Positions 25,539-33,489 of a DNA stretch of 41,105 nucleotides are shown one piece after another. The stretch lies in contig JABBNX010000013.1 of assembly GCA_019352135.1 (NCBI GenBank), positions 1 through 41,105 of the forward strand, read 5' to 3'. The notes beneath the pieces were generated by a model. It did no database searches, had not been told where the DNA came from, and worked only from the letters and a program-made list of their open reading frames with translations. Both the position numbers and the translations under genes were made by a program. The DNA is from Pseudomonadota bacterium (GTDB taxonomy: Bacteria > Desulfobacterota > Desulfuromonadia > Geobacterales > Pseudopelobacteraceae). Position 1 is the first letter of the stretch. Each line of letters starts with the position of its first letter.

Positions 25539-27599
25539 CTAGGCGGTTCCTACGTTGATTTTTGGTAACCAGACGGTGAATTCTGAGCCGTGGTTGATGG
25601 TGCTCACAACTTCAATCCTGCCGCCGTGCGCCTCAATAATCTGCCTGCTTTGGTAGAGTCCGATTCCCATTCCCTGTTTCTTTGTACTGGTGAAGGGTCT
25701 AAACAGCACATATTGCATGAATGCCGCAGGAATACCGCGTCCCTCATCTCTTACGCGAATAAACGGGCTTTCGCTTTCACCTACTTCCACCTTCACCGGC
25801 GTATTCCCATCTGAAGCCTCAACAGCATTCAACATAAGATTGAGGGCTACTTTTTGCAGTTCTTCCCTGTCTACCTCTGCTATTACATGCTTTCCTGTTA
25901 CATCCAGAGCCGTTCCATTTACTAAGGCTGCGGTTTCACGAGCCATTACCAGTAGATCAACAGGAGTCAGTTGTAGTGTGCTTTTCTCCGGCAGATGCTT
26001 AAGGCGCAAGATCAGAGCATTCATCTTGGTGACGATATTCCTGAGGGATGTGAGCAAGTCGCTTTGAAAAGCAGGGAGGTCGATGTGCTCCTGTGCATTT
26101 TCCAGCATAAGTGAAAGAGCGGAAATTAGATTTTTCAAGTCGTGCATTACAAAGGTAGATACCTTGCCAATCGCTGCCAACTCTCGTGAACAGGATAGCT
26201 GATCCGAAAGCCTTAAATTCAAAAGTGCCGATGAAGCCTGTTTTGCGAGTGTTCTCATCAAGTCGAAGTCTTCGTGGTTATAAATTTCTTCATTGCTGTG
26301 AGGTCTCCCCAATATTATGAACCCATCAACAGCTTCGTTCATGAAAAGCGGGATAATGAAGCAGGCGTCTAATTTATTTAAAAACGCTTTCTGGCAGTAG
26401 TTTTCATGTACCGTAATGTCATTCCGTAAATCAACAATCCATCGGCTTCTGGTCAAAGATTCAATAACAGGGTCGTCGATGCCGAAAGTCACCTCGCCAC
26501 TCTCCATCGAAATGCCGGCAGCCTGTTGATATTTGTCATGCTCCAGGCTTATTGTGAACAGAGCTCCCGTTCCCATCCCGAACGTGTCACAGAATTCTGA
26601 AACAATCGAATCCAGCAGGTTCTCACTGGTCTGTGATGAAGAAAGTCGATCAGTGAACTGAATCCATTGGTTACGGTAGTCATATTTGTTCTCGTAGAAG
26701 TTTTTGTGAATGAACACCCTGACTCTGCGTTTGATTGTTTCCGATAGGAGAATGATGAACAGACCAAGGCCGAGAAAAAAAACAGTAGTGAAGATCATTG
26801 CTCGCTGGAATCCGTCGCCGAAGTATTTCATTCCTTCACCGACGAGTCCGAGGCAGAGGATATATAAGCCAACGGCGAGGAGCACAACTGACTTGCAGGC
26901 AATTTGCTGGGAAACGTGAACATTTACGACGCCCCCTCGTTTCAGGCGTGAATAGGCGATCATCGCTATTCCGACAATCAGCACGATACTGCGCATCGGT
27001 ACCAGTTGAATGTTGAGCGTGCGAAAAAGGAGGCTCTGACTGTAGTATATGATCATGATTGCAAGAATAGCCCCTGATCCGAGTAACTCGAACTTGATCT
27101 TCCAGCGTGAGGTCCTTGCTGTATGCACAAGAGTTTGTTCCAGTTGAATCAGACATATGATCAGATAGATGAGTACCAGAAGATAAAATATGAAGCCGTT
27201 ATTGCCGAGAAAGAGGATTTTTTCCGTGGCAAAATCAGGTGAATACACAAACGAACGGATTGGCAGCATGAATGCAAATATGGCTATGAGTGGTGAGACA
27301 GCCAGCAGGATCCGGAACGGGATTGATGTTGTTTGGTAGCAGTCTTGTCGCGCATATGTCAGGGAGAACCAGAGCCAGACAGGGGGCAGGAAGGCTTCGC
27401 ACATAAGAGAAAACTTCTTCCAGAAATATATTTGTTCCGGATTTTGCAATATCAGCAGGTCGAAAAATTCCAGGAATGCAGACAGCAAGACTGCAATAGC
27501 AAGAGGGATCGGCAGGGATGGTGTGTCCTTCCGTAGTGTAAAATACAGTGGAAAGAGTACTGCAAATGATATTGCAGTGATGGAAAGTGCCATTATCAT
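25539..27599 (-). CDS. prsK: PrsK, membrane histidine kinase of the PEP-CTERM system
   Basis: Sensor kinase of about 686 residues. The N-terminal half has roughly eight to nine membrane helices (for example SITAISFAVLFPLYF, IPLAIAVLLSAFLEFF, VVLLAVGLYILCLGLVG). A GAF domain follows (NLLDSIVSEFCDTFGMGTGALF onward in the middle). The kinase core has a PrsK-type H box, FVMHDLKNLISALS, an N box (NLMLNAVEASDG) and G boxes (DEGRGIP, GMGIGLYQSRQIIEAHGG). ATG 27599 is chosen; a longer in-frame start at 27671 is possible. Immediately upstream of prsR, so they form a two-component pair. No exosortase, PEP-CTERM target or EPS gene is in this window. Confidence 0.93.
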   Translation of the reverse strand: MIMALSITAISFAVLFPLYFTLRKDTPSLPIPLAIAVLLSAFLEFFDLLILQNPEQIYFWKKFSLMCEAFLPPVWLWFSLTYARQDCYQTTSIPFRILLAVSPLIAIFAFMLPIRSFVYSPDFATEKILFLGNNGFIFYLLVLIYLIICLIQLEQTLVHTARTSRWKIKFELLGSGAILAIMIIYYSQSLLFRTLNIQLVPMRSIVLIVGIAMIAYSRLKRGGVVNVHVSQQIACKSVVLLAVGLYILCLGLVGEGMKYFGDGFQRAMIFTTVFFLGLGLFIILLSETIKRRVRVFIHKNFYENKYDYRNQWIQFTDRLSSSQTSENLLDSIVSEFCDTFGMGTGALFTISLEHDKYQQAAGISMESGEVTFGIDDPVIESLTRSRWIVDLRNDITVHENYCQKAFLNKLDACFIIPLFMNEAVDGFIILGRPHSNEEIYNHEDFDLMRTLAKQASSALLNLRLSDQLSCSRELAAIGKVSTFVMHDLKNLISALSLMLENAQEHIDLPAFQSDLLTSLRNIVTKMNALILRLKHLPEKSTLQLTPVDLLVMARETAALVNGTALDVTGKHVIAEVDREELQKVALNLMLNAVEASDGNTPVKVEVGESESPFIRVRDEGRGIPAAFMQYVLFRPFTSTKKQGMGIGLYQSRQIIEAHGGRIEVVSTINHGSEFTVWLPKINVGTA

Positions 27600-28127
27600 C
27601 GTATATCCATCCCTTTTCAACGAGGCAGTTTCTTTATGTCTTTTTCCATAATTGCCATGGTTGCGCTGCATTTCTACAATGCAAATCTGGTTGACGCTGA
27701 GACCACTTACATTCGCTTGTTGATGCGATGTCCTCCCATATGGTTATCACATACTGTGCCATGTGAGGTTTGTAAAAATATTTAATAATAACGGCATATT
27801 ATTGAAAGAATGACAGAATCGTTACCAACGAAAAGATGTTACGTTAGAAATCAGGGAAGTTGGTGAATGGTGGGGGACAATGACTGAAAAACGTTATTAG
27901 TGACGATTGTTAATAAAAACAGCAGTTGTTACTATTGGAGCCATGGCGATATCGACACCCATGTGAGTAAGAGTAAAAAAATAGACGCATGCAAACTTGA
28001 CAAGCGAAACAAATGCGATAAAAGGGAATAGTTATAAGGACTTTTCAGGGATCATCATTGCATGTTGATACGCTTGCTTGAAAAACACCTGGGTACAACA
28101 TGGAAATGATAATAAGGACGATGGATT
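27600..28127. other. divergent intergenic region prsK / regulator
   Basis: A 528-base gap, AT-rich relative to its neighbours. It must hold the promoters of prsK (minus) and of the tandem regulators (plus). A TTGACA lies at 27997-28002 with only poor -10 candidates, and a TTATTA/TAATAA dyad spans 27894-27916. No gene or terminator is convincing. Confidence 0.5.
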
Positions 28128-29552
28128 ATGACAGTTGAAGTGCCTGGAGTCGTAAATACGGTCTTGCTGGTCGGTGATGATGCAGAACCGTTGGAACTGA
28201 CCCGGTCCATACTTCTGGATGCTGGAATAGGCCCGGTTCTCACCCTTACTGACAGCCGTGCCATCCTACCGTTTCTTGAACAGAATTGTGTTTCCCTAGT
28301 TATTTTTGAAATGACCCATACTGTGGATAGAGCTGACCTTTTATCAAGAATCTGCAGTGATTATTCTCATCTCCCGGTTATTGTGGAAACGGTATCTTCC
28401 GATGTAGAAATAGCTGTCAACTGCATGAAGTTCGGAGCTGTTGACTATATGGTCAGGCCGGTTGAGCCTGCCCGTCTGGTCCAGGCAGTTGAAAAGGTAC
28501 TAAATTCAAGCCGATTACAGCAGGAATCGTTGTCCCTGAAAGAATATCTACTCAACGACCGCCTTGAACATCCAGAGGCGTTTACAGAAATAAAGACAAC
28601 CTGCAGAAAGATGCGTTCGATCTTTCAATATACCGAGGTTGTCGCCTGCTCGCCTCAAGCGGTGCTGATTACGGGAGAAACCGGTGTTGGTAAAGAGTTG
28701 TTTGCCCGTGCGATTCACCGGATCAGTAGAGTAAGGGGGCAGTTTGTCAGCATTAATGTTGCCGGTCTTGATGACGCCATGTTTTCCGATACGCTCTTCG
28801 GGCATAAGAAGGGCGCTTTTACCGGTGCAGATCAATGCCGTGATGGATTGGTCTGCAAGGCTGCAATGGGCACACTGTTTCTGGACGAAATTGGAGACTT
28901 GAATGAATTGTCCCAGGTTAAGCTTTTGCGGCTACTGCAAGAACGGGAATATTACCCGGTTGGCGCCGATCTGGTGAAAACCTGTTCTGCACGGATTGTT
29001 CTGGCGACAAATGTAAATTTGCAGGAACGTATCAAGGAGGGGCACTTTCGGCGGGATCTTTATTACCGGCTTTGCACCCATCAAATACACATTCCTGCAC
29101 TGCGCGAGCGACGGGAGGATATCCCGCTTCTGCTTGACAGCTTCGTCGAAGTGGCCGCACGGCACTTTGGGAGAAGTGTTCCTGTCGTCTCCCCTGAACT
29201 CATCAAAGCACTTGCCGAGTATGATTTTCCCGGCAACGTCAGGGAGTTGCAGGCAAAAGTCAGCGATGCCGTAGCCCGCCATGAAGAAGGCCTCCTGACA
29301 TGTGATGATTTTTCAGGTATTTCCACCGCGGCATCGGGGCCCTCTCGCGCCCCTTCTGCCACGCCAGTTGTCGCCACTGCAGGGATCTACAGCCTCTTTG
29401 GCCGTCTGCCCACGTTTCGTGAGATTGAAGATTATCTGATAGTGGAGGCATTGAAGCTTTCGGAGGGTAACTACGCGGCCGCTGCTGCAATATTGGGGGT
29501 CACGCGCCAAACCATAAGTAAGCGTTTAAAATCTATCGAATCTGTCTCTTGA
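28128..29552 (+). CDS. NtrC-type sigma-54 activator with degenerate receiver
   Basis: Protein of 474 residues with receiver, AAA+ and Fis domains. In the receiver the acceptor Asp is Glu61 (LVIFEMTH, against LDL in its sister) and the conserved Lys is Arg110 (YMVRPVE), so phosphorylation by the normal route is unlikely. The AAA+ domain is intact: GETGVGKE, AGLDDAMFSDTLFGHKKGAFTGA (with the sigma-54 loop GAFTGA), TLFLDEIGDL. The helix-turn-helix is AAAAILGVTRQTISKRL. It has AAGGAC ahead of the ATG. It is 37 bases upstream of a close paralogue with a normal receiver. It may act constitutively or as a heteromer with that sister. Confidence 0.92.
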   Translation: MTVEVPGVVNTVLLVGDDAEPLELTRSILLDAGIGPVLTLTDSRAILPFLEQNCVSLVIFEMTHTVDRADLLSRICSDYSHLPVIVETVSSDVEIAVNCMKFGAVDYMVRPVEPARLVQAVEKVLNSSRLQQESLSLKEYLLNDRLEHPEAFTEIKTTCRKMRSIFQYTEVVACSPQAVLITGETGVGKELFARAIHRISRVRGQFVSINVAGLDDAMFSDTLFGHKKGAFTGADQCRDGLVCKAAMGTLFLDEIGDLNELSQVKLLRLLQEREYYPVGADLVKTCSARIVLATNVNLQERIKEGHFRRDLYYRLCTHQIHIPALRERREDIPLLLDSFVEVAARHFGRSVPVVSPELIKALAEYDFPGNVRELQAKVSDAVARHEEGLLTCDDFSGISTAASGPSRAPSATPVVATAGIYSLFGRLPTFREIEDYLIVEALKLSEGNYAAAAAILGVTRQTISKRLKSIESVS

Positions 29553-29589
29553 CGATAGTTGTACGCCATCAAGGAGACGAAAGGACAAT

Positions 29590-31008
29590 ATGATTTCAAA
29601 ACTCAATTTGCAGTTGCCGTTGTTATTGATAGACGATGATCGCGTAGTACTTGACATACATGTTACCGCTCTGGAGAGTGAAGGAGTCAAAAATGTCCTG
29701 ACCCTCACCGACAGCAGGAAGGCCGTTCAGTTTCTTGAAGCTCATCCTGTCTCAGTCATCGTTCTTGACCTGATGATGCCTCATGTATCCGGGTTGGAAC
29801 TTCTCCCTGTTCTGATTCGTAATTTTCCGCACATCCCTGTTGTCGTTATGACTTCATCTGATGATATTGAGACGGCGGTAAGCTGCATAAAAGCAGGTGC
29901 TGTTGATTATCTCACCAAGCCGGTCGAGGTTGAGCGCCTGTTGCTGAGTGTCGTGAATGCGCTCCATATTAACGAGCTGTCTCTGGAAAATCGCAGCTTA
30001 CGGGAATATCTGCTTAATGACCGTTTGGAACATCCTGCTGCATTTGATGCTATTATTACGACCAGCAAAAAAATGCGGGCTATTTTTCAGTATATTGAAG
30101 TTATCGCTAAATCAGACCAGCCAATATTGATTACTGGTGAAACCGGTGTCGGTAAAGAGTTGATTGCTCAAGCGATAGGAACATTGAGCGGCAGAAAAGG
30201 AGCTTTTGTTACGGTCAATGCTGCTGGGCTTGATGATAATATGTTTTCAGATACCTTGTTTGGCCATAAAAAAGGTGCCTTTACCGGTGCGGATCAGCCT
30301 CGTGACGGCCTTATTTCCGCAGCAGCCGGTGGCACCTTGTTTCTTGATGAGATCGGTGATTTGAATGAAACATCCCAAATCAAACTGTTGCGGCTTATCC
30401 AGGAACAGGAATTTTATCCTGTGGGATCGGATGTTCTGAAAAAAACCGATGCCCGACTGATCGTAGCGACCAATAAGGATCTTTCCAGCCTCATTGCCTC
30501 CAACAAATTTCGCAAGGATCTCTACTACAGGCTTTGTGCTCATCATATTCAGGTTCCTCCATTGAGAGAACGTCGCGAAGATGTTCCGGCCCTGTTGGAT
30601 TATTTTCTCGAAAAAGCGTCAAAATCACTCAATAAACCCAAGCCAGTCCCTTCACGGGAAGTTACGGCGCTTCTCTCTACCTATCATTTCGAAGGAAATG
30701 TCCGCGAACTGTATGCCATGATTTCTGATGCCGTTGCACGACACGCTTCTGGTTTGTTGACGCTCGACTGCTTTGTCGGTTTGACCGACCAAGAGCATAG
30801 CCTTTCAAATGCGGCACTTCTGGTGCCGAGTAAGGAGCTGGATGCGGCTTTGTATGCTTTCTTTGGCCGTTTCCCGACTATAAAGGAGACGGAAGATTAT
30901 CTGACATCATCCGCTATGAACCTGACCAACGGTAATCAGAGATCTGCGGCACTCTTACTCGGCATAGCCCGACAAACACTCAGTAAGCGTTTGGGTGTTC
31001 CTGATTAG
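29590..31008 (+). CDS. NtrC-type sigma-54 response regulator, intact receiver
   Basis: Protein of 472 residues, sister of the preceding gene over its full length (shared LTLTDSR, EYLLNDRLEHP and AGLDD-MFSDTLFGHKKGAFTGADQ segments). The receiver is complete: LLIDDDR, Asp60 in IVLDLMMP, Thr in VMTSSDD, Lys110 in YLTKPVE. The AAA+ core has GETGVGKE, GAFTGA and TLFLDEIGDL; the C-terminus has SAALLLGIARQTLSKRLG. GAAAGGACAAT precedes the ATG. No kinase is adjacent, but the hybrid kinase at 33490 is close. It lies 309 bases upstream of glmS, which it might control; this is inference. Confidence 0.93.
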   Translation: MISKLNLQLPLLLIDDDRVVLDIHVTALESEGVKNVLTLTDSRKAVQFLEAHPVSVIVLDLMMPHVSGLELLPVLIRNFPHIPVVVMTSSDDIETAVSCIKAGAVDYLTKPVEVERLLLSVVNALHINELSLENRSLREYLLNDRLEHPAAFDAIITTSKKMRAIFQYIEVIAKSDQPILITGETGVGKELIAQAIGTLSGRKGAFVTVNAAGLDDNMFSDTLFGHKKGAFTGADQPRDGLISAAAGGTLFLDEIGDLNETSQIKLLRLIQEQEFYPVGSDVLKKTDARLIVATNKDLSSLIASNKFRKDLYYRLCAHHIQVPPLRERREDVPALLDYFLEKASKSLNKPKPVPSREVTALLSTYHFEGNVRELYAMISDAVARHASGLLTLDCFVGLTDQEHSLSNAALLVPSKELDAALYAFFGRFPTIKETEDYLTSSAMNLTNGNQRSAALLLGIARQTLSKRLGVPD

Positions 31009-31317
31009 CGCAATTGGATTGTCAAACCGCCTCGCCACAAAAGTAACACTGGTAAAAATCATGACAACGTACGGATTACGCTCAATTGCCGCTACATTCT
31101 CTCTCTTTATCGTACTTCCCACTAAATTTTCCTGCCTGTTGTGTCTGTAGCACGCCTCATGCGTTCCCATTAACATATTGATATAAAAAACATGTTATTG
31201 CTTTTAGCTGCTGGCACAGTATGTGTAAAAGCATTCTCTGCAAACAGGAGACAGTTTCTTCTGCAAGTACATTCTTTTTCCAAGAGAAGAGTGAACTCTT
31301 TGAAGGGAGCAAAAAAT
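31009..31317. other. leader region of glmS
   Basis: A 309-base gap. No terminator follows the regulator gene, so read-through into glmS is possible. A TATAAA at about 31184 may be a -10 but lacks a good -35. No glmS ribozyme features were recognised. An in-frame ATG at 31192 gives no sensible N-terminus. Confidence 0.4.
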
Positions 31318-33147
31318 ATGTGCGGCATCGTGGGGTATATGGGAAACCAGGACGCTGTCCCGGTAATAATGAACGGGCTGAAAATGCTTGAATATCGAGG
31401 CTATGACTCTGCCGGAATCTGTACCATGGATTTAGGCGATGTAGAGATTCGGCGCAGCCCCGGAAAACTGGTGAACCTGGAACGACTTCTTATAGAGCAG
31501 CCTATGCACGGAACCATTGGTATCGGCCACACACGCTGGGCTACCCACGGGAAACCGACTGTAGCAAATGCCCATCCTCACAAAGGCGGATCTGTCGTGG
31601 TTGTCCATAATGGCATTATTGAAAACTATCTTGCACTGAAAGACGAATTATCTGATCGAGGGCATATTTTTGTTTCTGAGACGGATTCAGAGGTCATATC
31701 CCACCTCATTGATGAAAAAATGGAAACGACAGGATCATTCGAAGAGGCCGTTCAGCAAGCATTGAAAATGGTTCAGGGCGCATATGCTCTCTGTATACTG
31801 AGTAAGAAAGACGATAAGACACTCATTGTTGCCAAGTCCGGTTCTCCGATGGTCATTGGAATCAAGGGAAAAGAATTTTTTATTGCATCGGATATGCCGG
31901 CCATTATTTCCAACACGCGGGAGATGGTAATAATGGAAGATGGAGAGATGGCGGTATTTAGAGATGGCGGCGTAAAATTCAGCACCATTGACGGGCTTGA
32001 GATCACGAAGGAGCCGCGTTATATTGACTGGTCTCCACTGAAAGCTGAAAAAAACGGCTATCCAAATTTTATGCTCAAGGAAATTCATGAACAGCCCCAG
32101 GCAGTCAAAAATGTGGTTGCAGGCCGTCTGCTGGTAGATGAAGGAAACGTCTTTCTGGAAGAATTACATCTGAATGATCAGGAGCTGCAAGCGTTCGAAA
32201 GAATCTGCTTTGTGGCATGCGGCACTTCGTGGCATGCGGCCCTTGCGGGAAAATACCTGATTGAGGAGTATTGCCGGATTCCTGTCGATGTGGAGATAGC
32301 TTCGGAATTTCGCTACCGCGATCCTCTCGTCTCGGTGAAAACGCTGGTGATACCGATTTCCCAGTCCGGGGAAACGGCAGATACGCTGGCGGCATTGCGC
32401 GAGGCGAAGAACAAGAACGCACGCATCGTGTCAATCTGCAACGTTGTCGATTCTTCCATTGCCCGTGAATCAGATGGGGTTATTTATACACACGCCGGCT
32501 TGGAAATCGGTGTTGCTTCAACTAAGGCATTTACTACCCAACTTGTAGCGCTCTATCTGTTGACCATCCGTCTCGGACGCGCCAATGGCAGCATTGATTT
32601 GAAAAAGGGTCAGGAAATGATCGCCGCATTGAGCGATCTGCCGGCTTTGGTTGAAAAAACGCTGGAACTTGACCCTCAGATTGAAGAGATTGCCTGTGAG
32701 TATCTGACGTCTTGGGATGCTATTTATCTGGGACGCGGCATCAGCTTTCCGATTGCTCTTGAAGGCGCTCTCAAGTTGAAGGAGATATCGTATATCCATG
32801 CCGACGGATATCCAGCCGGAGAAATGAAGCATGGGCCGATTGCCTTGATAGACAGAGAGATGCCGGTTTTTGTTCTGGCTCCTAACGACCGGCATCTTGT
32901 AAAGGTCAGATCCAATATGGAGGAGGTCATTACCCGTGGAGGAAAAGTTGTTGCCTTGTGCTCCGAGGGAGATTTTGAAACCGGCAGAAGAGCTGATTTT
33001 ACCTTGCACATTCCATGGGCAGGAGAGGCCTTATCCCCTGTACTGTTTGCCGTAGCACTCCAGCTTCTGGCATATAATTTTGCGATACTGAAGGGTAAAG
33101 ACGTTGATCAGCCGAGAAACCTGGCCAAGAGTGTCACGGTAGAATGA
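31318..33147 (+). CDS. glmS: glutamine--fructose-6-phosphate aminotransferase
   Basis: First enzyme of UDP-N-acetylglucosamine synthesis: fructose 6-phosphate + glutamine to glucosamine 6-phosphate + glutamate. 609 residues, the normal length. The start is fixed by the mature N-terminal nucleophile in [10 protein letters not shown], with GAAGGGAGC upstream; longer in-frame starts are excluded. The glutaminase domain shows [22 protein letters not shown] and NAHPH. Two SIS domains follow ([57 protein letters not shown]), ending in NLAKSVTVE. Its place beside PrsK/PrsR and other regulators fits a supply role for exopolysaccharide and cell wall, though it is a housekeeping gene in any case. Confidence 0.97.
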   Translation: MCGIVGYMGNQDAVPVIMNGLKMLEYRGYDSAGICTMDLGDVEIRRSPGKLVNLERLLIEQPMHGTIGIGHTRWATHGKPTVANAHPHKGGSVVVVHNGIIENYLALKDELSDRGHIFVSETDSEVISHLIDEKMETTGSFEEAVQQALKMVQGAYALCILSKKDDKTLIVAKSGSPMVIGIKGKEFFIASDMPAIISNTREMVIMEDGEMAVFRDGGVKFSTIDGLEITKEPRYIDWSPLKAEKNGYPNFMLKEIHEQPQAVKNVVAGRLLVDEGNVFLEELHLNDQELQAFERICFVACGTSWHAALAGKYLIEEYCRIPVDVEIASEFRYRDPLVSVKTLVIPISQSGETADTLAALREAKNKNARIVSICNVVDSSIARESDGVIYTHAGLEIGVASTKAFTTQLVALYLLTIRLGRANGSIDLKKGQEMIAALSDLPALVEKTLELDPQIEEIACEYLTSWDAIYLGRGISFPIALEGALKLKEISYIHADGYPAGEMKHGPIALIDREMPVFVLAPNDRHLVKVRSNMEEVITRGGKVVALCSEGDFETGRRADFTLHIPWAGEALSPVLFAVALQLLAYNFAILKGKDVDQPRNLAKSVTVE

Positions 33148-33176
33148 ATAAATTCATCAGAAAATGGTGGTGAAAA

Positions 33177-33380
33177 ATGCACAAAACCTCAAGAGAACTG
33201 AAATGTCGGGAAGAGATTTTTGCTGCTGAATATCAAAAACTTCAGTGCATAGTAAGCCAGCTTAGTAGCGAGCCACTACCGCCGTGCTCCTTTTGTACCG
33301 CTAAACAGATATGGCATTGCTCCAGAACGGGTAAGGAATGCGATTCTTTTACTCAGTATTATTCAAACTACGAGCTGTAA
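33177..33380 (+). CDS. small Cys-rich hypothetical protein, 67 aa
   Basis: I do not recognise the family. The N-terminal half is helical and charged (SRELKCREEIFAAEYQKLQ). The C-terminal half has four Cys spaced as CSFC-x7-C-x5-C plus a His (IWHCSRTGKEC), which could bind a metal. The ribosome site (GGTGG) is weak. It lies 29 bases after glmS on the same strand. The compositional pattern and spacing favour a real gene, but this is not secure. Confidence 0.5.
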   Translation: MHKTSRELKCREEIFAAEYQKLQCIVSQLSSEPLPPCSFCTAKQIWHCSRTGKECDSFTQYYSNYEL

Positions 33381-33489
33381 CATATTTGCAATTAGTGCAA
33401 TTGGGGTTAATATAAAGCCGGATCAACTATCTGTACTGTTGAAGTCAGCACATCAAAGCCACATCTGACGTAGCGGGAGGGATCGGAAT

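Noticed and set aside
27748-31225. The 14-base word TGGCACAGTATGTG occurs upstream of prsK (27748-27761, minus strand) and upstream of glmS (31212-31225, plus strand)
   Set aside because: It resembles a -24 element, but the -12 GC is missing in both, and a few shared 14-mers are expected by chance in 41 kb on two strands.
31192-31317. N-terminal extension of glmS by 42 codons
   Set aside because: GlmS needs Cys as first residue after Met removal; the ATG at 31318 gives exactly that and has a ribosome site.
31009-31317. glmS ribozyme in the leader
   Set aside because: The conserved core and cleavage-site context were not recognisable, and the element is mainly found in Gram-positive bacteria.
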